Source: Bacteroides caecimuris
Lineage (GTDB): Bacteria > Bacteroidota > Bacteroidia > Bacteroidales > Bacteroidaceae
Direction of reading: 5' to 3'
Length of the DNA: 64,000 bases
Assembly (NCBI RefSeq): GCF_001688725.2
Contig: NZ_CP015401.2
Coordinates: 3,410,001 to 3,474,000, forward strand
Part shown: in pieces, positions 16,806-25,310 of the stretch
Layout: each line of letters begins with the position of its first letter
Position numbering within the stretch: position 1 is the stretch's first letter
Made by a program: the position numbers and the translations under genes
Notes under the pieces: generated by a model
Seen by the model: only the letters and a program-made list of their open reading frames with translations
Databases searched by the model: none
What the model was told of the DNA's origin: nothing

Positions 16806-18092
16806 ATGGTAACAAAGAAATTACACTTCGAGACTTTACAGGTTCATGTAGGACAAGAACAAGCAGACCCGGCAACAGATGCCCGCGCAGTTCCTATTTA
16901 CCAGACCACCTCTTATGTATTTCACAACTCCGCCCATGCAGCCGCACGCTTCGGACTGCAGGACCCGGGAAACATCTACGGCCGTCTGACCAACTCCACT
17001 CAAGGAGTTTTTGAACAACGCGTAGCCGCTCTTGAAGGAGGGGTAGCAGGACTGGCAGTCGCTTCGGGTGCCGCTGCCATCACTTATGCTTTCGAAAATA
17101 TCACTCGTGCAGGCGATCATATTGTAGCAGCCAAAACTATTTACGGAGGAAGTTATAACCTGCTGGCTCATACCTTGCCCAGCTATGGCATCACAACAAC
17201 ATTCGTTGACCCAAGCGATTTGTCGAACTTTGAAAAAGCTATTCAAGAAAATACGAAAGCCGTATTTATCGAAACTTTGGGAAATCCGAACTCAAATATC
17301 ATGAACATAGAAGCAGTGGCAGAAATAGCCCACCGCCACCAAATACCTCTGATTATCGACAACACATTCGGAACTCCGTATTTAATCCGCCCCATCGAAC
17401 ACGGAGCAGATATCGTAGTACATTCCGCAACAAAGTTCATTGGCGGACACGGTTCCTCATTGGGAGGAGTCATTGTAGATTCAGGCAAATTCGACTGGGT
17501 AGCCTCCGGCAAATTCCCACAGTTGACCGAACCCGATCCATGCTATCATGGCGTACGCTTTGTCGACGCAGCCGGTCCGGCTGCCTATGCAATCCGCATC
17601 CGTGCCATTTTGCTGCGTGACACAGGAGCTACCATCAGCCCATTCAACGCTTTTATCCTGCTACAAGGTCTGGAAACTCTTTCCTTACGTGTAGAGCGTC
17701 ATGTAGAAAATGCTTTAAAGGTAGTGAATTTCTTAAACAATCATCCGAAAGTGAAGAAAGTGAATCATCCGTCATTATCCAACCATCCCGACCATGCACT
17801 GTATCAGCGTTATTTTCCGAACGGTGCTGGTTCTATCTTCACTTTCGAGGTAAAAGGCGGACAAGAAGAAGCACACCGCTTTATCGACAGTCTGGAGATT
17901 TTCTCCCTGCTTGCCAATGTGGCCGACGTGAAATCATTGGTGATCCATCCGGCGAGCACGACCCATTCGCAGCTCAATGCACAGGAACTAGCCGAACAGG
18001 AAATTTATCCGGGCACCGTACGCCTATCCATTGGAACAGAACATATCGATGACCTGATTGCAGATTTGGATCAGGCACTTGCCGAAATCTAA
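16806..18092 (+). CDS. metY: O-acetylhomoserine sulfhydrylase (MetY-type, PLP enzyme)
   Basis: A 428-residue Cys/Met-metabolism PLP enzyme. The cofactor lysine is Lys210 in [14 protein letters not shown]-terminal signatures include [25 protein letters not shown] and [18 protein letters not shown]. The length near 430 and the segment around [15 protein letters not shown] fit O-acetylhomoserine (thiol)-lyase rather than the shorter (about 390-residue) cystathionine synthases. It would make homocysteine directly from O-acetylhomoserine and sulfide. Methionine gamma-lyase activity is an alternative for the same fold. It pairs logically with the Glu111-type MetA at 42.3-43.3 kb. Likely controlled by the divergent Lrp-type regulator. 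Confidence 0.88.
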   Translation: MVTKKLHFETLQVHVGQEQADPATDARAVPIYQTTSYVFHNSAHAAARFGLQDPGNIYGRLTNSTQGVFEQRVAALEGGVAGLAVASGAAAITYAFENITRAGDHIVAAKTIYGGSYNLLAHTLPSYGITTTFVDPSDLSNFEKAIQENTKAVFIETLGNPNSNIMNIEAVAEIAHRHQIPLIIDNTFGTPYLIRPIEHGADIVVHSATKFIGGHGSSLGGVIVDSGKFDWVASGKFPQLTEPDPCYHGVRFVDAAGPAAYAIRIRAILLRDTGATISPFNAFILLQGLETLSLRVERHVENALKVVNFLNNHPKVKKVNHPSLSNHPDHALYQRYFPNGAGSIFTFEVKGGQEEAHRFIDSLEIFSLLANVADVKSLVIHPASTTHSQLNAQELAEQEIYPGTVRLSIGTEHIDDLIADLDQALAEI

Positions 18093-18166
18093 CATTCAAT
18101 CATTGAAATGGAAGATGATTATCTTTGATTGTTCGTTCTATTTCTTTATAATCAAATATGACATTT

Positions 18167-18424
18167 CTATTCATATATTTTTCCCATATATAGAATCCTC
18201 GCAAGCAACGAATAATCAACCTTTCCCCAATCAATATCATTAAACTCTGATGAAGAATAATCCTCTATCCACGATTGCATGGCGTTAAGAAATTCATCTA
18301 TTGTCCGATTTTCCCATTCTTCAGAATTTTTCAGGAAACTGCTATTCAGTTCGTCCAAGAATGCCAAAAAGGCTTTTTTGGACGATATTTCTTCGATACG
18401 TTTAGAAATACAATCCATAGTCAT
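18167..18424 (-). CDS. Small acidic protein, DUF7660-like
   Basis: An 85-residue acidic protein with the pattern WENRTIDEFLNAMQSWIEDY, which matches small immunity-like or DUF7660-type proteins in which a Trp-Asn-X-Ser/Thr-X-X-Phe-Leu segment is conserved. It has no signal peptide, membrane helix or catalytic motif. Lies between metY (convergent) and the DJ-1 gene (same strand, 49 bp upstream), with no clear operon. The assignment is by pattern and is tentative. Confidence 0.55.
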   Translation of the reverse strand: MTMDCISKRIEEISSKKAFLAFLDELNSSFLKNSEEWENRTIDEFLNAMQSWIEDYSSSEFNDIDWGKVDYSLLARILYMGKIYE

Positions 18425-18473
18425 TTGTTATGATTCAATACTTCATATTCCATGTGATTCAATATCCATACAA

Positions 18474-19085
18474 TCATTGTTTACCGGAAAGCAAGCAAAA
18501 GCCTTGCTTGTTGAACTGATAGTACATTTCGATGCGTTCAGGCGTTTCGTTTTCAAGCAGCAGAAGCAGTTCTTTGGCAAATTCAAGCGTTGCCGAACCG
18601 TTTGCCGTCACAATGTTTTTGTCGCAGATCGCTTGCGCATGAACATATCCGTCAGGATGAGTATAGTTGTGGCCTCCCCAAAGTTGTAGCTGTTCCAAGC
18701 CATTGCCGGTATGCTTGACTGCATTGAGGAATCCGTGTTTTGCCATAAATGAAGCTCCATTACAGATTGCACCGACAATCTTTCCTTTCTCAATGGCTTG
18801 TTGAACAATCGGTACAACCTGCTCTGCAACAGGAGTAGTCCAACCAAAACCGCCAATCAGCACTAACGCTGCATAATCATCGGGCATCGTTTCAAACGAA
18901 TAATCAGGTAAAGTTCGAAAGCCACCGATGGATTTTACCGGCTCCATTGTCGGAGCGACAGCCTTATTGACATATTTCGGGTTCTCTTTCAGAGCGAACT
19001 CATCAGAGGCTATGGCTTGTGAAAGATATACAATTTCATGTGCCGCATAATCCGGCAGGAGGATATATAGAATTTCGTTGCTCAT
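18474..19085 (-). CDS. DJ-1/PfpI-family protein
   Basis: A 203-residue class-I glutamine-amidotransferase-like protein. The nucleophile elbow is GAICNGASF with Cys108. The N-terminal strand EILYILLPDYAAHEIVYLSQ and an acidic residue (Glu17) near the cysteine match the DJ-1/PfpI layout. Family members are stress chaperones, glyoxalases, deglycases or isonitrile hydratases; nothing here selects among them. It is cytoplasmic. The next gene upstream (mscS) is on the same strand but starts beyond a 50-bp gap. Confidence 0.8.
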   Translation of the reverse strand: MSNEILYILLPDYAAHEIVYLSQAIASDEFALKENPKYVNKAVAPTMEPVKSIGGFRTLPDYSFETMPDDYAALVLIGGFGWTTPVAEQVVPIVQQAIEKGKIVGAICNGASFMAKHGFLNAVKHTGNGLEQLQLWGGHNYTHPDGYVHAQAICDKNIVTANGSATLEFAKELLLLLENETPERIEMYYQFNKQGFCLLSGKQ

Positions 19086-19135
19086 AACATCATTTTTCTA
19101 ACGTTTAAAATACGGGAAGAATGGGCGTATCATAA

Positions 19136-20038
19136 TTAATTTCCCTGATGTACTGTAAGTTGAGGGAAAGGGAAGTTGATACCTTTTTCATTGAAGGTTT
19201 CGTAAATCGCTTTATTTATATCGAAATAAACACCCCAGTAATCTCCGCTATTTACCCATACACGTGCCACTACATTCACACTGCTGGCGTCCAGCGCGTG
19301 AAGAGCCACAAAAGGAGCCGGTTCTTTCAGAATACGTTGGTCAGCAGCAAGAATATCATAAACGATTTTCTGCACTTTCTCATAATCTTCTCCATAATCT
19401 ACCCCAACAATCCATTCCACGCGACGGGTTTCCTGATGACTATAGTTGGTTACCACTCCACTACTCATTGCACCATTCGGCACATAAATCACTTTATTAT
19501 CTGCAGTAGTCAAAATAGTATGAAAGATCTGTATTTCTTTCACTGTACCAGAAACTCCCTGACTTTCTATCCAATCTCCCACTTTATATGGCTTAAACAA
19601 CAATACAATCAAACCTCCCGCAAAATTCTGCAAATTACCGGATAAAGCCATACCGACAGCCACACCGGCAGAAGCCAACAAAGCAGCAAACGAGGTGGTT
19701 TCAACGCCAAGAGCACCTACTACAGAAATGATTAACAATACAGTCAACGTAATATTCGCCAAGCTTTTTACAAAAGTCTTGATACTTACATCCACTTTCC
19801 TTTTATCCATCAAACGCCCGACAAACTTATTAAGCATAGAGATAAGGAAACGTCCGACGATAAAGACAATGACCGCAATCAGTATACGTTCTCCGGCACG
19901 AATGGCAAAGTCTATCAATTGTTGGGTAATCAGCGAGAGTTTGTCCAATCCGTCAGCATTGGCAATCGCTTCTTTCATTAATTTATCTGCGGCCACTTGT
20001 ACAGAATCCGCAGCTTGTGTTGCTTGTAATAATAGCAT
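19136..20038 (-). CDS. mscS: MscS-family mechanosensitive channel
   Basis: A 300-residue small-conductance mechanosensitive channel. Three hydrophobic segments lie at about 48-72, 92-112 and 115-150. The third carries the Gly/Ala-rich pore helix (ASAGVAVGMALSGNLQNFAG) followed by FKPYKVGDWIESQGVSGTV, the start of the conserved beta domain. The C-terminal cytosolic part is complete. It releases osmolytes on hypo-osmotic shock. It is divergent from the thiamine operon and has no operon partner. Confidence 0.92.
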   Translation of the reverse strand: MLLLQATQAADSVQVAADKLMKEAIANADGLDKLSLITQQLIDFAIRAGERILIAVIVFIVGRFLISMLNKFVGRLMDKRKVDVSIKTFVKSLANITLTVLLIISVVGALGVETTSFAALLASAGVAVGMALSGNLQNFAGGLIVLLFKPYKVGDWIESQGVSGTVKEIQIFHTILTTADNKVIYVPNGAMSSGVVTNYSHQETRRVEWIVGVDYGEDYEKVQKIVYDILAADQRILKEPAPFVALHALDASSVNVVARVWVNSGDYWGVYFDINKAIYETFNEKGINFPFPQLTVHQGN

Positions 20039-20131
20039 AATTAAAAATGTATATTAAAATGAGTAAACAGTTATATGGCTATTCTAATAAGTTACAAAGT
20101 TATATTGTTTTTAGTGAATCTAAAAGTTTTT

Positions 20132-20163
20132 TTTGCTTTCCTCCTGCAAAAGCTGTATTTTTG
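20132..20163 (+). promoter_or_regulatory. Promoter of the thiamine salvage operon
   Basis: TTTG ending at 20135 and TATTTTTG at 20156-20163, spaced 20 bp, match -33/-7 consensus. Transcription would begin near 20170, immediately before the TPP riboswitch. Confidence 0.6.
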
Positions 20164-20169
20164 TAACCG

Positions 20170-20252
20170 ATTCACTGGTAGGGGTGCCTTAACATGACGG
20201 GCTGAGAACATACCCATAGAATCTGATCCGGGTAATGCCGGCGTAGAGAACT
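20170..20252 (+). promoter_or_regulatory. TPP riboswitch (THI element)
   Basis: The conserved thi-box elements occur in order: GGGGTGCC at 20181, CTGAGA at 20202, ACCC at 20212, and CTGATCCGGGTAATGCCGGC at 20223, followed by GTAGAGAACTA. It lies directly before the TonB receptor gene, 15 bases from the ATG. Binding of thiamine pyrophosphate should lower expression of the transport and salvage operon. With so little sequence before the ATG and no terminator hairpin, control of translation is more likely than transcription termination. Confidence 0.92.
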
Positions 20253-20266
20253 AATTAATAAGCAAG

Positions 20267-22516
20267 ATGAAAAAAGTTATATGGATGGCCATCGCCTTAT
20301 CAGGCGTAGGCATCCCTGTTCATGCACAGACGAGTGTAAAGGATAGTATGAAAGTAGTAAACCTGCAAGAAGTGCAGGTAGTATCCACGCGTGCCACCGC
20401 CAAAACTCCCGTGGCATTCACCAATATAGGCAAAGCAGAATTGAAGAAGGTTAACTTCGGACAGGATATCCCTTATCTGTTAAGCATGACTCCTTCTACA
20501 CTGACCACATCGGATGCAGGAGCAGGTATCGGCTACACGACTCTTCGCGTGCGCGGAACCGACGGTACACGTATCAACATCACGGTAAACGGCATACCGA
20601 TGAACGATGCCGAAAGCCATAATCTGTTCTGGGTAAATATGCCCGACTTTTCTTCCTCCGTAAAAGATATGCAAGTGCAACGAGGCGCAGGTACGTCTAC
20701 CAACGGGGCAGGTGCCTTCGGAGCCAGCGTTAATATGCAGACTGAAGGTGCATCCATGAAGCCGTATGCCGAATTCAACGGTTCATACGGTTCATTCAAC
20801 ACGCACAAGGAAACGGTGAAAGTAGGAACCGGTTTGCTCAATAATCATTGGACGTTTGACGCCCGTCTTTCCAATATCGGTACGGACGGATACATAGACC
20901 GCGCTTCGGTAGACTTGAACTCTTACTACTTGCAAGGAGGCTACTTTGCAGAAAACACATCTGTGAAACTGATTGCATTTGCCGGAAAAGAAAAGACATA
21001 TCATGCCTGGGGATACGCAACCAAAAAGGAAATGGAGGATTTCGGCAGACGCTACAACCCCTGTGGCGAGATGTACACCGACGCCAACGGCAACAAGCAT
21101 TTTTATGACGACCAAACGGATAATTATCTGCAAAAGAATTATCAGCTTCTCTTCAATCATACTTTCTCGACAGCCTGGAATCTGAATGTTGCCTTGCATT
21201 ATACCAAAGGCAACGGCTATTACGAAGAGTACAAAGACGGCAGATCCCTTATAGAATATGGTCTGAAACCATTCACAATTGATGGAATCGAAATAACCAA
21301 AAGCGATTTAATCCGTCAGAAGAAGATGGACAACAAATTCGGTGGCGGCGTTTTTTCTCTCAATTATACGGTCAACAGGCTGAATACGTCTCTAGGAGGC
21401 GGGGTGAATCAATACCGGGGCAATAACTTCGGAAGAGTTCCCTGGGTGAAGAATTATGTGGGCACTCTATCTCCCGACCATGAATATTACCGCAATAAAT
21501 CCCAAAAGACCGATGGAAATATTTATCTGAAAGCAAACTACGATCTTACCAAAGGATTAAGCGCGTATGCCGATCTTCAGTATCGACACATCGACTATAC
21601 CATCGATGGCAACAATGATAAATATGACTGGAGCAAAAATGCCCTGCGTCCATTGGCAGTAGACAAGAAGTTCGATTTCTTTAACCCGAAAGTCGGATTA
21701 AACTGGAACATCACGTCCAACCATCGCGTTTATGCCTCTTTCTCGGTTGCTCAAAAGGAACCGACAAGAAACAATTATACAGATGGCGATCCGGATTCGT
21801 ATCCAAAAGCTGAAAAACTGCTCGACTATGAAGCAGGATATACTTTCGCCAACCAATGGCTGACGGCAGGTGCAAACTTCTACTACATGGATTATACCGA
21901 CCAACTGGTTCTGACCGGAGCTTTAAACGATATAGGTGAAGCACTAACCGAAAACGTGCCGGACAGTTATCGTATGGGAGTTGAGCTAATGCTGGGAATC
22001 AAACCGTGTAAATGGTTTCAATGGGACATCAACGCTACATGGAGCAAAAACCGCATCCAGAATTTTGTAGAAAGCCTGCCGGGCTACCACTATAATGACG
22101 ACGGTAGCTCTACTTCCCTCCCGACTGTTCAGATCAAGCATAAAGACACTCACATCGCTTTCTCACCCGACTTTCTATTTAATAACCGCTTCTCATTCAT
22201 TTATAAGGGATTCGAAGCAGCTCTGCAATCACAGTTCGTAAGCAAACAGTATATGACAAATGCGGAAGTAGAAGAATTGATTCTTGATAAATATTTTGTC
22301 AGTAACCTCAATCTGGCGTACTCCTTCCGTCCCAAGAAGGTGTTGAAAGAAGTCACGGTAGGGTTCACTGTGTACAATCTGTTTAATGAAAAATATGAAA
22401 ACAACGGTTGGGCTTCGAGCGACTACACCGATACGGTGGAGAATCGGGGAAACTATGCCGGATATGCAGCGCAGGCAGGAACAAACGTTATAGGACATGT
22501 TTCTTTCCGCTTTTAA
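20267..22516 (+). CDS. TonB-dependent outer-membrane receptor for thiamine
   Basis: A 749-residue receptor: signal peptide (residues 1-20, ending VHAQ), a TonB-box-like stretch and plug domain (LRVRGTDGTRINITVNGIPM, QRGAGTSTNGAGAFGASVNM), then a beta barrel ending in the aromatic terminus HVSFRF. It lacks the carboxypeptidase-regulatory extension found on SusC. Placement under a TPP riboswitch and ahead of a PnuC-family permease and ThiN kinase identifies thiamine as the cargo, as reported for the equivalent operon in Bacteroides thetaiotaomicron. Confidence 0.88.
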   Translation: MKKVIWMAIALSGVGIPVHAQTSVKDSMKVVNLQEVQVVSTRATAKTPVAFTNIGKAELKKVNFGQDIPYLLSMTPSTLTTSDAGAGIGYTTLRVRGTDGTRINITVNGIPMNDAESHNLFWVNMPDFSSSVKDMQVQRGAGTSTNGAGAFGASVNMQTEGASMKPYAEFNGSYGSFNTHKETVKVGTGLLNNHWTFDARLSNIGTDGYIDRASVDLNSYYLQGGYFAENTSVKLIAFAGKEKTYHAWGYATKKEMEDFGRRYNPCGEMYTDANGNKHFYDDQTDNYLQKNYQLLFNHTFSTAWNLNVALHYTKGNGYYEEYKDGRSLIEYGLKPFTIDGIEITKSDLIRQKKMDNKFGGGVFSLNYTVNRLNTSLGGGVNQYRGNNFGRVPWVKNYVGTLSPDHEYYRNKSQKTDGNIYLKANYDLTKGLSAYADLQYRHIDYTIDGNNDKYDWSKNALRPLAVDKKFDFFNPKVGLNWNITSNHRVYASFSVAQKEPTRNNYTDGDPDSYPKAEKLLDYEAGYTFANQWLTAGANFYYMDYTDQLVLTGALNDIGEALTENVPDSYRMGVELMLGIKPCKWFQWDINATWSKNRIQNFVESLPGYHYNDDGSSTSLPTVQIKHKDTHIAFSPDFLFNNRFSFIYKGFEAALQSQFVSKQYMTNAEVEELILDKYFVSNLNLAYSFRPKKVLKEVTVGFTVYNLFNEKYENNGWASSDYTDTVENRGNYAGYAAQAGTNVIGHVSFRF

Positions 22517-22528
22517 TACCACAGGGCT

Positions 22529-23140
22529 ATGGAATTGAATTTTCTGGAAATATTCGGTACGATTGTCGGTCTAGTCTATCTTTGGTTGGAGTACCGGGCA
22601 AGTATCTACCTTTGGATAGCAGGTATTGTGATGCCTGCCATCTATATCTTCGTATATTACAAAGCAGGACTGTATGCCGATTTCGGTATCAATATCTACT
22701 ATCTGATAGCTGCCATCTACGGTTGGTTCTTTTGGATGTGGGGACACAGAAAAAAGGAAGGTGAACAGTCAGCAGATGCTTCTGCTGATAACAAGCCCCA
22801 AGACCTTCCCATCGTGTACACTCCACAAAAATGTTATTCACCTCTTTTTCAGGTATTTATCTTTGCATTTATCGGCATTGCCTGGATACTCATTGAATAC
22901 ACGGACAGCAATGTACCATGGCTGGATAGCTTCACCACGGCACTGAGCATTGTCGGCATGTGGATGCTGGCACGCAAATATATCGAACAATGGTTTGCTT
23001 GGATACTTGTAGACATCGTTTGTTGCGGGCTGTATATCTATAAAGACCTTTATTTTACCTCTGCTTTATATGGACTTTACTCCATTATAGCTATCTTTGG
23101 CTACTTCAAATGGAAAAAATTAATGAGCATACAACAATGA
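22529..23140 (+). CDS. pnuT: PnuC-family thiamine permease (PnuT)
   Basis: A 203-residue inner-membrane protein with about seven hydrophobic helices and the PnuC-type Trp-rich pattern (GIVMPAIYIFVYYKAGLYAD, YYLIAAIYGWFFWMWGH, GMWMLARKYIEQWFAWILVD). Family members carry nicotinamide riboside, riboflavin or thiamine; the riboswitch and neighbours indicate thiamine. A polar loop rich in charged residues at about 75-100 splits the bundle. It starts 12 bp after the receptor stop and its last codon overlaps the next gene's ATG in an ATGA arrangement, implying translational coupling. Confidence 0.88.
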   Translation: MELNFLEIFGTIVGLVYLWLEYRASIYLWIAGIVMPAIYIFVYYKAGLYADFGINIYYLIAAIYGWFFWMWGHRKKEGEQSADASADNKPQDLPIVYTPQKCYSPLFQVFIFAFIGIAWILIEYTDSNVPWLDSFTTALSIVGMWMLARKYIEQWFAWILVDIVCCGLYIYKDLYFTSALYGLYSIIAIFGYFKWKKLMSIQQ

Positions 23141-23763
23141 TAAACGAAGACTATACGCCCGAAGCCGTGATATTGGCTAACGGTGAATATCCTACTCACA
23201 CTCTTCCCTTGCGAATATTGGAAGAAGCTAAATTCGTAGCTTGTTGTGACGGTGCAGCCAATGAATATATCTCTCGTGGACATACACCGGACGTGATTAT
23301 CGGTGACGGTGATTCTCTTTCACCGGAATATAAAGAACGTTTCTCTTCTATCGTACACCAGATAGCCGACCAGGAAACGAACGACCAAACCAAAGCTGTT
23401 CTCTTTCTGCAAGAGAAAGGATTCCGCAAGATTGCCATTGTCGGAGCTACCGGCAAACGGGAAGACCATACGCTGGGAAATATCAGCCTGCTGATTGACT
23501 ATATGAAAGAGGGCATGGAAATAAGGACAATTACGGACTACGGTGTATTTATGTCTGTGAACGGTACACAGACATTCGAGTCCCATCCCGGACAACAGAT
23601 TTCGATTATCAATTTCGGAGCAAAAGGATTAAAGGAGGAAGGATTGGTTTATCCGCTCAGTGACTTCACTAATTGGTGGCAGGGTACGCTTAACGAAGCA
23701 ATAGCCGATGAGTTTACCATTCATTGTACAGGAGAGTATTTGATATTCCTAGCTTTTGTGTAA
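23137..23763 (+). CDS. Thiamine pyrophosphokinase
   Basis: A 208-residue ThiN/TPK that converts imported thiamine to thiamine pyrophosphate with ATP. Signatures: AEFVACCDGAANEY-like strand (CDGAANEY), the phosphate-binding IIGDGDSLSPEYKERF, DQETNDQTKAV and GATGKREDHTLGNI, then a C-terminal beta-sandwich (FGAKGLKEEGLVYPL). I choose the ATG at 23137, which overlaps the pnuT stop (ATGA); an in-frame ATG at 23110 would give nine more residues. It completes the receptor-permease-kinase salvage pathway, and its product TPP feeds back on the riboswitch. Confidence 0.9.
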   Translation: MINEDYTPEAVILANGEYPTHTLPLRILEEAKFVACCDGAANEYISRGHTPDVIIGDGDSLSPEYKERFSSIVHQIADQETNDQTKAVLFLQEKGFRKIAIVGATGKREDHTLGNISLLIDYMKEGMEIRTITDYGVFMSVNGTQTFESHPGQQISIINFGAKGLKEEGLVYPLSDFTNWWQGTLNEAIADEFTIHCTGEYLIFLAFV

Positions 23764-23806
23764 ACTACATTTAAACGGCAGACTTGTACCAAGCCATTGT
23801 CACAAC

Positions 23807-23870
23807 TGTGCCACCGTGTTGGCACAGCCGTGACACCTCAATGGCACAACCGTGCCAACACGGTGGCACA
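23807..23870. terminator. Long palindrome between convergent genes, likely bidirectional terminator
   Basis: Arms 23807-23825 and 23852-23870 are 19-bp perfect inverted repeats (GTGCCACCGTGTTGGCAC core), with a 26-bp loop that itself holds partial copies (CCGTGACACC, GGCACAACC). It lies between the stops of the kinase gene and thrC. There is no clear T run on either side. Confidence 0.6.
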
Positions 23871-23891
23871 AACTCATTCCTAAGAAGAAAA

Positions 23892-25193
23892 TTAAAGCGT
23901 CAGCAGATACTTCTTGAAGTCCGCAAAGTCTTTTGTCATTTGAAGGCTCTTCTTCTCGCCTTTCATAAATTCCTGCAATTTGGCAGGTATTTCCACCGTT
24001 TCACCAATGATACTTTCTACCGTTTCGAGGAACTTGGCAGGATGGGCTGTTTCAAGGAATACACCCGTTTCGCCCGGTTGTAAACCTTCTGCTAATGCAC
24101 GATAGCCACATGCCCCATGAGGGTCGAGCAGATAATGGTATTCTTTCCAAGTCTCTTTCACAGTTTCACGGATTTGTTCGTCGGTATAGGTAGTTCCCGA
24201 AATCTCGGCGGAGATAGCGGCATGAGAACCTTTATACAAATCGAGTACACGGGCAAAGTTGCTCGGATCGCCTACATCCATGGCGTTAGCGATGGTTGCA
24301 ATAGACGGACGCGGGTTGTATTCGCCTGTTTGCAGGTATTGATAGAAAATATCGTTGCGGTTGTTGGCTGCAATAAAACGTTTCACAGGCAATCCCATTT
24401 TCTTACCGAACAGACCTGCAGTGATATTTCCGAAGTTTCCGCTAGGCACGCAGATTACTGCATTGTCAGCTTTTCCGGCGCGCTTCAACTGGGCGTAAGC
24501 ATAGAAATAATAAAATGCTTGCGGCAGGAAACGGGCTACATTGATGGAATTGGCAGAAGTCAATGATAGATGTTCATTCAGCTCCTTATCCATGAAAGCA
24601 GCTTTTACCAATGCCTGGCAATCATCAAACGTTCCGTCCACTTCGAGGGCAGTGATGTTCTGTCCCAGTGTGGTGAATTGCTTTTCCTGTATTTCGCTGA
24701 CTTTTCCTTTCGGATAAAGCACATATACATGAATACCGTCCACACCCAGAAAACCGTTAGCCACAGCACTTCCCGTATCACCGGAAGTGGCTACCAGTAC
24801 ATTTACATTCTTCTGACCTTCCTTCTTAATAAAGTATCCCAGCAGACGCGCCATGAAACGACCGCCCACATCTTTGAAGGCTAGTGTCGGTCCGTGGAAA
24901 AGTTCGAGTGAGTAGATATTCTCCGCTACTTTCACCAAAGGTACATCGAAACTTAAGGTATCATATACAATCTGTTTCAGAGTATCGGCAGGAACGTCCT
25001 CACCGAAGAAAGCATCGGCTACACGATAAGCAATCTCCTGGAAGGACAAGCTTTCAATCGAATCGTAAAAATCTTGTGGAAGCGGTTTGATGGACATAGG
25101 CATAAACAGCCCTTTATCGGCAGCAAGTCCTTTCACCACCGCTTCTTGCAGTGAGGCATTAGGCGCTTGTTTATTCGTACTATAATATTTCAT
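23892..25193 (-). CDS. thrC: Threonine synthase
   Basis: A 433-residue PLP enzyme that makes threonine from O-phosphohomoserine. The N-terminal YYSTNKQAPNASLQEAVVKG and the cofactor-lysine motif LAFKDVGGRFMARLL (Lys near residue 109) are typical, as are the phosphate-binding VATSGDTGSAVANGF and PSGNFGNITAGLFGKKMGLP. The length fits the shorter bacterial form. It is the last gene of thrA - candidate homoserine kinase - thrC, separated from the middle gene by a 22-bp-armed inverted repeat. Confidence 0.95.
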   Translation of the reverse strand: MKYYSTNKQAPNASLQEAVVKGLAADKGLFMPMSIKPLPQDFYDSIESLSFQEIAYRVADAFFGEDVPADTLKQIVYDTLSFDVPLVKVAENIYSLELFHGPTLAFKDVGGRFMARLLGYFIKKEGQKNVNVLVATSGDTGSAVANGFLGVDGIHVYVLYPKGKVSEIQEKQFTTLGQNITALEVDGTFDDCQALVKAAFMDKELNEHLSLTSANSINVARFLPQAFYYFYAYAQLKRAGKADNAVICVPSGNFGNITAGLFGKKMGLPVKRFIAANNRNDIFYQYLQTGEYNPRPSIATIANAMDVGDPSNFARVLDLYKGSHAAISAEISGTTYTDEQIRETVKETWKEYHYLLDPHGACGYRALAEGLQPGETGVFLETAHPAKFLETVESIIGETVEIPAKLQEFMKGEKKSLQMTKDFADFKKYLLTL

Positions 25194-25212
25194 GGGATGA
25201 TATTTTTAGTGC

Positions 25213-25307
25213 TCACTACAGATTACACAGATTTACACAGATATTTTCTCTATTATTACATAATACAAAAGTCTCTTTTCATTTTAAATCTGTGTAATCT
25301 GTAGTGA
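25213..25307. repeat. Intergenic inverted repeat, ACAGATTACAC family
   Basis: A perfect 22-bp inverted repeat (25213-25234 and 25286-25307) with the core CTACAGATTACACAGATTT encloses about 50 bp inside the thr operon, between the middle gene and thrC. The same core recurs at 43687-43717 and 43846-43876, so this is a dispersed family. Confidence 0.75.
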
Positions 25308-25310
25308 ACA

